From positions 1 to 41,585 of the forward strand of contig CAZFST010000033.1 of the NCBI GenBank assembly GCA_964522015.1: 41,585 bases of DNA. Reading direction: 5' to 3'. The position numbers and the translations under genes were made by a program. Below are positions 1 through 8,839 of the stretch, piece after piece; the first letter of the stretch is position 1; the number at the start of each line of letters is the position of its first letter. The stretch comes from QQWI01 sp964522015. Its GTDB lineage: Bacteria; Bacillota; Clostridia; Peptostreptococcales; Acidaminobacteraceae. Under the pieces are notes generated by a model. That model saw only the letters and a program-made list of their open reading frames with translations. It did not search any database and was not told the DNA's origin.

Positions 1-3000
1 GATCAAGTCCAATATAAGTTTCGCTACCAAAATACTTGGGACACCGCTTTTACAGATCCTCTAAACCCCAATACCTCTGGTGGCAACAGCTTGATCCTTG
101 TAGGCAATGTACCTGATACCGTGTCTTACCATTTAACAGGTTCTTTCCAGGGCTGGGCAGCAGGGGACGATGCCTATACTATGACAGACCCAGATGGGGA
201 TGGCATCTACACATTGACTCTTGATTTAGCCTCAGCCCGTTACGAATATAAGGTCACTAAAAAAGTGAAAGGGGTCATCAGCTGGATTCCTGATGGCACT
301 AACAACAACCATGTTGCTCAGGTGACAAAGGCTGGCCAAGTGACTTTCTACTTCAACGGCAAATTGTACGAGGCGGGACAGCACACCCATCCAATCGCTT
401 CTTCTTTGGATATGAAACTGGTGGACGTGTTTGTCTTTAATCAGGCAACTGGCGAAAAAATGGGTCAGCTCCTCGATCCGGATTTTGACGGCACCTACGT
501 TTACAAGTTTACAAACCTTGCAAAAGGCGAGTACAACTTTATACTAAAAGATGCAGCAGGTAATCCTCTTGCACCCGAGGCCACCCCTTACGCGGTGAAT
601 CTCAAAGAAAATTTTGATTTAGAACTGGCTTATTACAGCGGATTTGATTATTTACTAGACAATTATGCCCCTCTCCTTGATGGGGTGCTAGATGCTGGCG
701 CAATATCCCATAACTCATGGGAATCCAGAGACCGCCAACCCTTTGGTGCGGTTGCCGCTGGTACTGCGGTTAAACTGGGCATAGCTACGGCAAAGGGAGA
801 TGCATCAAAAGTCACTCTTTTGATGAATGGTAAGCCTTATCAGATGGTTCTTGCCAGCAGTTCTGATACACAGGATTTTTACACTAAAACCTTAACCCTA
901 CCAACGGTGGGTGTGAGCAATTACAGCTTTATCATCCAAGACGGTGAAAAGCGTCTGTACTACGGTGGCACAACGGGTTCTGGTACAGCCACTGACAACC
1001 AAGGTCAGAGCTTTGGTATTTCAGTTTTCCCACAGGGATACCAAACACCTGATTGGATGAAGCTTTCCATCACTTACCAAATCTTTGGGGATCGTTTTAA
1101 CAATGGGGACCCAACTAATGACAAGACAAAGTTATTTGGCATGGGGGACATTCCTTTGCAGTTCCCTGTCTGGGAGGACTACGCTAACTTTGAAGACACA
1201 CGCTATCAATTTGTAAATCCTGACAACTATAACCGTCTAGCACAAGAAAAAGGCTGGGACAAGGATTGGCACAACGATATGTACGGCGGCGACTTAGCCG
1301 GTGTTAGTCAAAAGTTAGACTATTTGCAGTCTCTAGGGGTCAAGACCATCTACTTTAATCCTATGTTTGAGTCCATTAGCGCCCACAAATACGACAGTGC
1401 GGATTATAGTAAAGTTGACCCGCGGTTTGGGTCAAACACTGACTTTGAAGTATTAGCTCGGGAGGCAAAATCACGGGGCATGCACATCATTTTAGACGGC
1501 GTGTTCAATCATGTGGGCAGTGACAGCTTGTATTTCAACAAATTTGGAAAGAACTATCAAGATAATGTGTTAGGCGCTTACGAGGCTTGGATTTTAAAAG
1601 AAACCAAAGCAGGCAATCCAAAAGCCATCGCACTTTACGATTCACTTCTTAAGGGCAATAGCGGCGATAATTTTAGAACCGATGCTTTTTATCAGCCTTA
1701 TCTATCCGGTGAAAAAGAGATTAAATCACCTTACAGCACTTGGTTTGCCATTAAAGCTGATGGTTTATATGAAGGCTGGTGGGGCTATGATAGTTTGCCG
1801 GTGATTCAATCCCTAGATGGCAGCGAACTCAATGTGAAGGATTTTTCCGATTACATTATCAGAAACGACGATTCAATTGCTCGCCAGTGGCTTGCAAGGG
1901 GGGCCAGCGGTTGGCGCCTAGATGTATCACCTGAAGTGAGCATGGATTTCTGGCAAGAACTTAGAAATTACATTAAAGGTGACAAAGTGGGCAATCTGAA
2001 CTCACCTAATGGAGAGCCTATCATCCTAGCTGAAAACTGGGGGGATGCCACATCTGATTTCTTAAGCGGTGCCTTTGACTCAACCATGAACTACCGTTTT
2101 AGAGAAGCGGCCATTGAATTTGTGATTGATAAAACCGCCTATTCAAAGTATGACAATACAGGTCAAACCCCAGAAGAAACCTGGATACCTTCAGATGCAG
2201 CAACCCTTAATCGGGACCTGATGCTCTACTTTGAAAAATACCCAAAAGAGTCATCCTATGTCCTCATGAACCTTTTAGGTTCCCACGACGTGCCGCGGAT
2301 TCTTGGTGTATTAGGCTACGTGGAAGTGGATAGACCCCTTTACCCCGCAACTATTAACGACATTGCAAAGGATTTGGGCATTGACGTTTCTGGCCACAAT
2401 ATTATGTATGTCAACGATCTTGTGACCCAAAATCTAACTACCAGCGATGCCTTGAAAATCTATCTAGACGCAAGAAATGCCAAGGCCCGTAGCCGCTTTA
2501 TGCAGGCCACGCTCCTTCAAATGACCTACCCAGGTTCGCCAACTGTTTATTATGGTGATGAAGTAGGGATGAGCGGTTACCATGATCCGGATAATCGTCG
2601 TGCCTTTAACTGGAGTTTGGCAACACCTCAAAATGATGTGTTGAATTTCACCACTAAGGTCGCCGGTATTCGCAACCAGAACTTAGTGCTTCAAACCGGC
2701 GACTTTACCCCTCTGATGGCTGAGGCTGGAAGCTCTGTTTACGCCTTTGGGCGCGTGATTACGGGAGAGGCAGATGCTCTGGGGAACACGTCTTATGTGA
2801 CTAACTATGAGACAAATCAAACCTTAGATGTTTCAAAAAACAATGCTAAAGCGGTTGTAGCCCTCAATAAGGATGCTGTCAATGCCGTGAGTGTTAGTAT
2901 TCCTGTTGCAAAGCTTGGTATTGCTGATGGGGAGCGATTTAAAGATGCCCTTAGCGGTCAGTATTATGTGGCAGCTAGTGGTGGGATTATGGTAACAGTT

Positions 3001-3864
3001 CCAGCCCAAGGGGGCGTCATATTATTACCGACTGCTGATGTAGCTGTAACGGGCCTTGTTTTAGAGAAGGCCAGTGCTACCATTTTTGCTGGAGAAACTG
3101 TGCAGTTAAATGGGGTGGTACAACCTGAGAATGCCACTGTTAAAGGGATCAAATGGGTTTCCAGCGACGAGACGGTAGCCACTGTGGATCAGAAGGGTCT
3201 TGTAACTGGTGTTGCAGCGCCTTCAGGAAATACTGGGGGGACAGCTGGTGGCACTGATACGGTTGTGGGCACGACTGCCGATGGCGGACGAGTCGCCACG
3301 ATTACGGCGACAACGGAAGAAGGAGGCTTTATTGCTCAGGCAACTGTGACCGTTATGACAAAGACAAAAGTAACGGGACTCACTATCGCAAAAGCGTTAA
3401 GCATAATCAATAGAGGTGCAACCACTCAGTTGATTGCAGGTGTTACGCCTGTTAACGCTACTGAAAAATCTGTGATATGGAGCAGCAATAACGTCCGTGT
3501 GGCTTCTGTGAACGGAAGCGGACTTGTTAAAGGGTCTGCTCGGGGGATTGCTGTGGTGACTGGAAAAACTGTAGACGGTGGATTCACTTCAAAATCCGTG
3601 GTAATGGTTCAGTCAACTTACTTGCCGCTACTGACCCTACTTGAAATCAAAGGGGATCTCATCAAAATGATTGGTGAACTTGTGGGTAATCAAACACAGG
3701 GCTCAAAGGATTATATGATCTCTGTAGAGAAGCTCTTAAAGTATAAGATTTTCTTGACCTCAAGAGATGTTAAAACAATTTTAGCAGGGGCTACAAAACT
3801 TGATGGAATCAGCCCGCAGAACCTTCAACTAATCAGCGATGTTTTGAAGAAGATTGCTTTTTAG
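1..3864 (+). CDS. Secreted GH13 amylase/amylopullulanase-like enzyme, 5'-truncated by the window edge
   Basis: The frame is open from base 1 with no start codon, so at least 1287 residues of a longer protein are visible. N-terminal beta-sandwich modules (about residues 1-135 and 135-220) look like X25/CBM20-type starch-associated domains. A linker domain leads to a GH13 catalytic barrel that opens with YQIFGDRFNNGD near residue 360. The likely catalytic residues are D641 (GWRLDVSPE), E678 (ILAENWG) and D763 (LGSHDVPR). Two Big_2 Ig-like domains (about 1013-1125 and 1126-1205) follow, then a final ~80-residue helical segment that I do not recognise. This matches cell-surface or secreted alpha-glucan hydrolases of the amylopullulanase/neopullulanase group; the exact bond specificity cannot be read from sequence alone. 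No sortase motif or transmembrane anchor is seen at the C-terminus. It probably works with the pullulanase at 19294-22572. Confidence 0.9.
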   Translation, partial: DQVQYKFRYQNTWDTAFTDPLNPNTSGGNSLILVGNVPDTVSYHLTGSFQGWAAGDDAYTMTDPDGDGIYTLTLDLASARYEYKVTKKVKGVISWIPDGTNNNHVAQVTKAGQVTFYFNGKLYEAGQHTHPIASSLDMKLVDVFVFNQATGEKMGQLLDPDFDGTYVYKFTNLAKGEYNFILKDAAGNPLAPEATPYAVNLKENFDLELAYYSGFDYLLDNYAPLLDGVLDAGAISHNSWESRDRQPFGAVAAGTAVKLGIATAKGDASKVTLLMNGKPYQMVLASSSDTQDFYTKTLTLPTVGVSNYSFIIQDGEKRLYYGGTTGSGTATDNQGQSFGISVFPQGYQTPDWMKLSITYQIFGDRFNNGDPTNDKTKLFGMGDIPLQFPVWEDYANFEDTRYQFVNPDNYNRLAQEKGWDKDWHNDMYGGDLAGVSQKLDYLQSLGVKTIYFNPMFESISAHKYDSADYSKVDPRFGSNTDFEVLAREAKSRGMHIILDGVFNHVGSDSLYFNKFGKNYQDNVLGAYEAWILKETKAGNPKAIALYDSLLKGNSGDNFRTDAFYQPYLSGEKEIKSPYSTWFAIKADGLYEGWWGYDSLPVIQSLDGSELNVKDFSDYIIRNDDSIARQWLARGASGWRLDVSPEVSMDFWQELRNYIKGDKVGNLNSPNGEPIILAENWGDATSDFLSGAFDSTMNYRFREAAIEFVIDKTAYSKYDNTGQTPEETWIPSDAATLNRDLMLYFEKYPKESSYVLMNLLGSHDVPRILGVLGYVEVDRPLYPATINDIAKDLGIDVSGHNIMYVNDLVTQNLTTSDALKIYLDARNAKARSRFMQATLLQMTYPGSPTVYYGDEVGMSGYHDPDNRRAFNWSLATPQNDVLNFTTKVAGIRNQNLVLQTGDFTPLMAEAGSSVYAFGRVITGEADALGNTSYVTNYETNQTLDVSKNNAKAVVALNKDAVNAVSVSIPVAKLGIADGERFKDALSGQYYVAASGGIMVTVPAQGGVILLPTADVAVTGLVLEKASATIFAGETVQLNGVVQPENATVKGIKWVSSDETVATVDQKGLVTGVAAPSGNTGGTAGGTDTVVGTTADGGRVATITATTEEGGFIAQATVTVMTKTKVTGLTIAKALSIINRGATTQLIAGVTPVNATEKSVIWSSNNVRVASVNGSGLVKGSARGIAVVTGKTVDGGFTSKSVVMVQSTYLPLLTLLEIKGDLIKMIGELVGNQTQGSKDYMISVEKLLKYKIFLTSRDVKTILAGATKLDGISPQNLQLISDVLKKIAF

Positions 3865-3929
3865 CTAAAGAAGACTACTTTTCACTAAAGTAGAAGCTTC
3901 AGTACCATTAGTTTGTTAAGATGTAGGAA

Positions 3930-3984
3930 AAAGGAGAGCATGGGTCCAGGTATTTACCAGGATCTGTGCTCTCCTTTCCCTTTT
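3930..3984 (+). terminator. Rho-independent terminator after the amylase gene
   Basis: The arms AAAGGAGAGCA (3930-3940) and TGCTCTCCTTT (3967-3977) pair perfectly around an inner small hairpin, followed by CCCTTTT. It lies 66 bases after the amylase stop. Confidence 0.75.
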
Positions 3985-4035
3985 GTTATTCTCGGGACCA
4001 CCAAAATCAAATTGATACCCATGAAGAGAGACAAA

Positions 4036-4067
4036 TTGTTGTTTTATGATAACAAATGAGGCATAAT
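4036..4067 (+). promoter_or_regulatory. Promoter of the MarR gene with overlapping dyad
   Basis: TTGTTT (4039-4044), a 17-bp spacer and CATAAT (4062-4067) form a plausible sigma-A promoter. The dyad TTGTT-N10-AACAA (4036-4055) covers the -35 and spacer, where a MarR dimer would block transcription. Autoregulation is an inference. Confidence 0.5.
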
Positions 4068-4085
4068 AGAAGTGAGGTGATGAAA

Positions 4086-4505
4086 ATGAGACCAGATTTT
4101 TTTGAGGCTTTCTTGAGTTTTGGCATGCACTTTAGCCATGTCAGCGGCAAATTACTGAAACTTTGCAAACCTGAGAGTTTAACACCCAAGCAATTTGAGA
4201 TTCTTCGGATTATTGAAGCCGATAAGCAAATTACATTATCGGACCTATGCGGTTGCGCTGAAATCGCCATGCCCAATGGGTCTAGAGAAGTCAAAAAACT
4301 CAGTGATATGGGGCTGCTGCAAAAAATCGATGACGCCAACGACAAACGGATTCAAGGTATTTCCCTGTCTGAGGCTGGTGTTGAGATGATGAACCAAGCC
4401 TACGGCAAGCTGATGGCCATTGCCATTGAGCAGTACAAGCATCTTGATGCATCTGAAATCGATGAAATGACGACCTGCTTTTTAACCCTGAATCGGCTAT
4501 TATAA
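4086..4505 (+). CDS. MarR family transcriptional regulator
   Basis: The predicted protein has 139 residues, the normal MarR length. It has a winged-helix DNA-binding core: the helices around TPKQFEILRIIEADKQ and the recognition helix CAEIAMPNGSREVKKL, followed by a beta-wing with the DANDKR turn that is typical of the family. The start at 4086 is chosen because GTGAGGTG (4072-4079) gives good Shine-Dalgarno spacing. The upstream ATG at 4056 lies inside the predicted promoter, and the ATG at 4080 is too close to the SD. The ligand and targets are unknown; the only close candidate target is the diguanylate cyclase gene 60 bases downstream, plus its own promoter. Confidence 0.85.
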   Translation: MRPDFFEAFLSFGMHFSHVSGKLLKLCKPESLTPKQFEILRIIEADKQITLSDLCGCAEIAMPNGSREVKKLSDMGLLQKIDDANDKRIQGISLSEAGVEMMNQAYGKLMAIAIEQYKHLDASEIDEMTTCFLTLNRLL

Positions 4506-4566
4506 TTCAAATTCTTCATGAAAATGGCCAGGAATCAAAACTAAATAGACAAAAGCAGGTGATTAC

Positions 4567-5355
4567 GTGAAAAGAATCAATAAGTATCTCAAGATGAAAA
4601 ACTTCAGAATAACGAAACTCGGTATGATTCAGTCAGCATATGCGTCTCTTATAGTACTAATCCTATGGAGCAGTTTTTTCATTTACACTTATCAGCAAAA
4701 TAGACTTCAGTTAATGGCGCGCATGCCTCAAAACTCATGGTCTGAATCGGATATCCGGTTGATTGTTTCCAATATCATCTTCTTAGTTTGCATCGAAACA
4801 CTGGTCATCATAATGGCCTTGATGCTTGGGTCGCAGCAGGATAAGAACAGAGAATACAGAAGTGAAATCGAGAGGATGGCACTGACGGATAGACTCACTG
4901 GCGTCAGTAACCGACATGCCACTGAAAGAATCCTGGCACGTGAGACAGCAAGCGCTAGGAGGTATGGCTACGATCTTGCAATCATCTGTATCAATATCGA
5001 TAATCTAAAATATATGAATGACAGCTTGGGACACCATGTCGGCGATGAGATTATCATTTGCGCTACTCAAGTCGTGCTGCAATCCATTAGGGAAACGGAT
5101 TACGTTGGCAGAATCGGTGGGGACGAGTTCGTGATCATCGTGCCCTACTGTGGGGCCCTCCATGTGACGAGTATCATAAAAAAGGCAAATGACAGATTCT
5201 GCGAAATGGGACGACGGAAATACCAGATGGATTGGACCTTCAGCGATGGCATCGCAATGTATGATGGGAGCGAATCCAGTGTCAATCTGCTGAAACGTGC
5301 CGACGAGGAACTCTACCGTAACAAAAAAGCTGTTAAGGTGATGCAGGATATATGA
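4567..5355 (+). CDS. Membrane diguanylate cyclase (GGDEF)
   Basis: The enzyme should condense two GTP into cyclic di-GMP at the membrane. The 262-residue protein has two transmembrane helices (about residues 22-44 and 63-86) flanking a short extracytoplasmic loop, so the loop or helices may sense something. The C-terminal GGDEF domain has the intact active-site motif GGDEF at residues 184-188. The product-inhibition I-site RETD (175-178) lies exactly five residues before it, so the enzyme looks active and feedback-controlled. There is no EAL or PAS domain. Translation probably starts at GTG 4567, with AGGTGA at 4557-4562 as the ribosome binding site. It lies 61 bases after the MarR gene in the same direction and may be co-transcribed. 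Confidence 0.9.
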   Translation: MKRINKYLKMKNFRITKLGMIQSAYASLIVLILWSSFFIYTYQQNRLQLMARMPQNSWSESDIRLIVSNIIFLVCIETLVIIMALMLGSQQDKNREYRSEIERMALTDRLTGVSNRHATERILARETASARRYGYDLAIICINIDNLKYMNDSLGHHVGDEIIICATQVVLQSIRETDYVGRIGGDEFVIIVPYCGALHVTSIIKKANDRFCEMGRRKYQMDWTFSDGIAMYDGSESSVNLLKRADEELYRNKKAVKVMQDI

Positions 5356-5398
5356 TCAAGAATCAACCACTTACTACACAAGAAAGAGAAGTGCAAAG

Positions 5399-6844
5399 AT
5401 GCATACAGCAAAATTTAAGGATTACGATTTAAGCGAACCCATTCTAAAGTCTTTAGACCTGATGGGTTTTGATCACCCCACAGGGGTTCAGGCCAAGGTG
5501 ATACCAGAGGTTTTAAACCACAAGGATATCATTGTCAAATCACAAACCGGCAGTGGCAAGACGGCGGCCTTTGGCATTCCCATTTGCGACTTAATCGACT
5601 GGGAAGAAAACAAACCCCAGGCCTTGGTACTGACCCCCACAAGGGAACTGGCTGTTCAGGTAAAAGAGGATCTTTTCCATATTGGTCGCTTAAAACGCCT
5701 TAAAATTTCTGCGGTGTTTGGCAAGTCCCCTTTTCATTTGCAAGAAAAACAGCTGAAGCAGAAGACCCACGTGGTGGTGGGCACCCCGGGGCGTTTGATC
5801 GATCACCTGGACCAGGGCACTTTAGATGTGTCCATGATCAAGTATCTGGTGGTGGATGAAGCCGATGAGATGCTAAGAATGGGGTTTATTGAGCAAATTG
5901 ATGACATCATCAGCATGCTACCTAAAGATCGGGTGACCATATTGCTATCAGCAACACTACCTGAGCATATTCAATCCCTGTGTAAAAAATATATGATTGA
6001 TCCTATTTTTGTAGATGTTGAGGACACAAGTCCTGCGGCAACTCGGATCGAGCAAGGCCTAATGCATACTGAAGCCTCTGAAAAAATGGGGCTTTTAAAG
6101 GCTGTTTTAATAACGGAAAATCCTGATAGCTGCATGATTTTTTGCAATACCCAAGGAGCAGTTGAAGATATTTGGGATACCCTTAGTCGGTCAGGCTACA
6201 GTGCGGATAAAATTCATGGTGGTATGGAACAAAAGGACCGCCTGAGAGTAATGGATAGTTTTAGAAATGGGGGCTTCCGCTTTTTAGTCGCTACGGATGT
6301 GGCTGCTCGGGGCATTGATATTGATAATATTAGCCTGGTGATCAACTTTGATGTGCCCAACAACCGTGAAAACTATGTCCATCGAATTGGTAGAACCGGC
6401 CGTATTGGCAATCAAGGGAAAGCCATTACCTTTTGTGCCCCATATGAAACCTCAGACCTTCAAGATGTTTGCGCCTTTATTGGCAGAACCATTGATGAGG
6501 TAGCAAAACCCGAAGCGGCGGATGTGAAAAATGCCAAGGCGGATTTTGAAGTCAAACGCCTTTCTGAGCCTGAAAAAAGAGGGCAAAAGGCTGACAAACT
6601 CAACGAAGATATCTTAAAACTCCACATTCGCGGTGGCAAAAAAACAAAGATGCGGGCTGTGGATGTTGTGGGTGGGATTTGTGCCATTGAGGGCGTTGAA
6701 GCTAAAGATATTGGCATTATCAACATCTTGGATCTGTCCACATATGTCGAGATTTTACACGGCAAGGGTGAATTGGTGCTTAAGGCACTGGAAACACTGC
6801 CGATTAAAGGTCGGATCCGGATTGTGACACGGGCTGAGAAATAA
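5399..6844 (+). CDS. dbpA: DEAD-box ATP-dependent RNA helicase, DbpA/YxiN type
   Basis: The 481-residue protein has all the core helicase motifs: Walker A TGSGKT (residues 50-55), PTRELA, GTPGR, the DEAD box (153-156), SATLP, ARGIDI and HRIGRTGR. The C-terminal ~75 residues match the DbpA RNA-binding domain (GGKKTKMRAVDVVGGI onward). In Bacillus YxiN and E. coli DbpA that domain targets the helicase to hairpin 92 of 23S rRNA during 50S subunit assembly. DbpA-type is therefore a better call than CshA-type, which lacks this domain. It starts 43 bases after the diguanylate cyclase and is followed by three 21-bp tandem repeats instead of a clear terminator. Confidence 0.93.
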   Translation: MHTAKFKDYDLSEPILKSLDLMGFDHPTGVQAKVIPEVLNHKDIIVKSQTGSGKTAAFGIPICDLIDWEENKPQALVLTPTRELAVQVKEDLFHIGRLKRLKISAVFGKSPFHLQEKQLKQKTHVVVGTPGRLIDHLDQGTLDVSMIKYLVVDEADEMLRMGFIEQIDDIISMLPKDRVTILLSATLPEHIQSLCKKYMIDPIFVDVEDTSPAATRIEQGLMHTEASEKMGLLKAVLITENPDSCMIFCNTQGAVEDIWDTLSRSGYSADKIHGGMEQKDRLRVMDSFRNGGFRFLVATDVAARGIDIDNISLVINFDVPNNRENYVHRIGRTGRIGNQGKAITFCAPYETSDLQDVCAFIGRTIDEVAKPEAADVKNAKADFEVKRLSEPEKRGQKADKLNEDILKLHIRGGKKTKMRAVDVVGGICAIEGVEAKDIGIINILDLSTYVEILHGKGELVLKALETLPIKGRIRIVTRAEK

Positions 6845-6907
6845 GCCAGTGTTGAGATAAAATACGCCAGTGTTGAGATAAAATACGCTACTGATGAGAT
6901 AAAACAC
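6845..6907 (+). repeat. Three tandem 21-bp repeats after dbpA
   Basis: Copies at 6845-6865 and 6866-6886 are identical (GCCAGTGTTGAGATAAAATAC). The third at 6887-6907 is diverged. The array starts one base after the helicase stop codon. Confidence 0.85.
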
Positions 6908-6936
6908 TTGAAAAAGTTTACGGTTTGTGATAAATT
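6908..6936 (+). promoter_or_regulatory. Candidate promoter for the lysS T-box leader
   Basis: TTGAAA (6908-6913) and TAAATT (6931-6936) are separated by 17 bp, just before the T-box leader. A second possible -10 (TATGAT, 6961-6966) lies further down. Confidence 0.4.
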
Positions 6937-6974
6937 TCATTAAACATCAAATCAAAATACTATGATTGAGAAAT

Positions 6975-7150
6975 GAAGTATCAATAACACTTAATAGAGA
7001 GTCAGTGGTTGGTGGAAACTGATAGGTGCGGATATGGATAAAGCCTCATGAGTTGCCAAAAGCCGGTTTGCGACCGTTAAAGCGCCTCAAGTTATAAACT
7101 AGGATGGTACCGCGTCTACACGCTCCTTGCATTTTGCAAGGAGCTTTTTT
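6975..7150 (+). promoter_or_regulatory. T-box leader (lysine) of the class II lysyl-tRNA synthetase gene
   Basis: This is a tRNA-sensing transcription attenuator. Visible parts are the AGAGAG 5' part of stem I (from about 6996), the distal GGTTGGTGGAAA region, and a specifier-side sequence in which AAA (7040-7042) is followed by GCCTCATGAG. The conserved T-box AGGATGGTACCGCG lies at 7101-7114. A terminator follows, with 10-bp arms at 7122-7131 and 7135-7144 and a run of six T. AAA is a Lys codon, which agrees with the downstream gene. The specifier assignment rests on manual alignment with known T-boxes. Confidence 0.9.
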
Positions 7151-7160
7151 AATTGAAAAA

Positions 7161-7195
7161 GGAGGCAGTTTGGTTAAGAACCAAGCGACAAAACC
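7161..7195 (+). promoter_or_regulatory. Shine-Dalgarno separated from the lysS start by a small hairpin
   Basis: GGAGGC (7161-7166) is 29 bases from the ATG at 7196, too far for direct use. Between them TTGGTT (7170-7175) pairs with AACCAA (7179-7184) around an AAG loop; the pairs 7168/7186 and 7169/7185 can extend it. If folded, the effective spacing falls to about 10 bases. An in-frame TAA at 7175-7177 rules out an earlier start. Confidence 0.6.
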
Positions 7196-8695
7196 ATGAG
7201 CGAACAAGATTTTAGCGTCAAAAAACTCAGCGAACAAGAGCAACTTCGAGTAGACAAAATCAAGGTGTTAGAGGACTTAGGCGTAGATCCCTTCGGTGCC
7301 CGCTTTGATGTGACTGCTCACTCAGAATCCCTTAAAGCCCAGTATGCTGATAAGACAAAAGAGTTTTTTGAGGAAACACCTGTTGAAGTGGCAGTGGCCG
7401 GCAGAATCATGACAAGAAGAAGCAAAGGCAAAGCAGGCTTTATGCATATTCAAGACAACGATGGCCAAATTCAGATCTATCTAAGACAAGACGTCTTATC
7501 TGAATTGGATTATCAATTGTTTGACATGTGCGACATCGGCGACATCGTCGGTATCCGTGGTACTGTATTTGTAACGAATACAGGTGAAGTCAGTGTTAAG
7601 GCTAAAGAGTATATCCATTTGACAAAGGCCCTCAAGCCACTTCCAGAAAAATTCCATGGTATTACAGACGAAGATGATCGTTTTAGAAAACGTTACTTGG
7701 ATATCATCATGAACCGTGATGTCAAAGATATTTTCATGAAAAAGCAGAAGTTCTGGGGCACAATCCGAAGCTTCCTGATTGAAAACGACTTCTTGGAAGT
7801 GGAAACGCCGATTCTTGAAACATCTTCAGGTGGCGCAGCGGCTACACCCTTTGCCACCCACCACAACGCACTTGATATCGATGTTTTCTTAAGAATTTCC
7901 ATGGGTGAGCTATGGCAGAAAAAGCTGCTTGTGGCAGGCTTTGAAAGAACTTTTGAAATCGGACGACAGTTTAGAAACGAAGGCATGAGCCCTGAGCATC
8001 TTCAGGACTACACGCAAATGGAGTTCTACTGGGCCTATGCTGACTTTAAAATGGGCATGGACTTCTGTAAAGAAATGTACCGCCGAGTGACTAAAGCCGT
8101 TATGGGTACTTCTAAGTTTACAACCCGTGGCTTTGAAATCGACATGGATGCAGAATGGGAGATCTACGATTTCGAAACCGTCATCGAAGAAAAAATGGGC
8201 ATCAATATCTACACCACTACAAAAGAAGAAATCATGGCTAAACTCAAGGAAAAAGGTGTGGAATTTGAACCTAAAGCCGGCTTCTGGCGCCTTGTGGATG
8301 TACTTTGGAAAGTGGTCAGAAAAGATCTTGCCGGCCCTGGTTTCTTAGTCGGCCAACCGGTTCAATTAAACCCCTTGCCACGTAGACTGAAAGAAGACCA
8401 GCGTAAAGTGGCTCAGATGCAGATTGTATTGGCAGGGTCTGAAATGGGCAACGGTTATACGGAGCTTAACAACCCAATTGATTTGGATGAGCGCTTTAAG
8501 GAGCAACGTGCAATGGGTGAAGAGGGCGACGACGAGGCCCACGACCACGACGAAACTTTCGTTGAGGCACTTCGCTATGGTATGCCGCCGGCCTTTGGCT
8601 TCGGCGTCTCTGAGCGTTTCTTCTCGGTGATGATGGACCGCCCAATCAGGGAGTGCGTGATGTTCCCGCTGATGAAACCTAAAAAGACGACTTAA
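7196..8695 (+). CDS. lysS: Lysyl-tRNA synthetase, class II
   Basis: This cytoplasmic enzyme charges tRNA-Lys with lysine. The protein has 499 residues, the usual LysS length. The N-terminal OB-fold anticodon-binding domain spans about residues 65-150, with AGRIMTRRSKGKAGFMHIQD near its start. The class II catalytic domain contains motif 1 near LDIIMNRDVKDIF, motif 2 starting FRNEGMSPEHLQDYTQ (from F259) and motif 3 GFGVSERFF with the invariant Arg at R474. Motifs 2 and 3 differ from the common bacterial forms (RHNPEFTM and GLGIGIDR), so this is a divergent lineage of LysS. Expression is set by the lysine T-box upstream. A second, class I, LysRS is encoded 2.7 kb downstream. Confidence 0.93.
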   Translation: MSEQDFSVKKLSEQEQLRVDKIKVLEDLGVDPFGARFDVTAHSESLKAQYADKTKEFFEETPVEVAVAGRIMTRRSKGKAGFMHIQDNDGQIQIYLRQDVLSELDYQLFDMCDIGDIVGIRGTVFVTNTGEVSVKAKEYIHLTKALKPLPEKFHGITDEDDRFRKRYLDIIMNRDVKDIFMKKQKFWGTIRSFLIENDFLEVETPILETSSGGAAATPFATHHNALDIDVFLRISMGELWQKKLLVAGFERTFEIGRQFRNEGMSPEHLQDYTQMEFYWAYADFKMGMDFCKEMYRRVTKAVMGTSKFTTRGFEIDMDAEWEIYDFETVIEEKMGINIYTTTKEEIMAKLKEKGVEFEPKAGFWRLVDVLWKVVRKDLAGPGFLVGQPVQLNPLPRRLKEDQRKVAQMQIVLAGSEMGNGYTELNNPIDLDERFKEQRAMGEEGDDEAHDHDETFVEALRYGMPPAFGFGVSERFFSVMMDRPIRECVMFPLMKPKKTT

Positions 8696-8712
8696 TCTAA
8701 GAAGCTTCGATA

Positions 8713-8735
8713 AAATACTAAATACTAAATACTAA
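8713..8735 (+). repeat. Short AAATACT microsatellite
   Basis: About three copies of a 7-bp unit lie between the lysS stop and its terminator. Confidence 0.6.
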
Positions 8736-8756
8736 TAAAAAAGATAAGCAATAAGA

Positions 8757-8806
8757 AAGCCCCAATAAATCCAGCATGTTAAAAAACGCTGAGTTTATTG
8801 GGGCTT
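8757..8806. terminator. Bidirectional terminator between lysS and the GPH transporter
   Basis: Perfect 13-bp arms (AAGCCCCAATAAA at 8757-8769 and its complement at 8794-8806), with an inner CAGC/GCTG pair. It lies between two convergent genes, and T-rich sequence follows on the minus strand. Confidence 0.75.
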
Positions 8807-8839
8807 ATATTATTTAGATGCTGAGTGTACAAATATCTT

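Noticed and set aside
4056..4085. Earlier ATG for the MarR gene
   Set aside because: It lies between the predicted -35 and -10 and has no SD.
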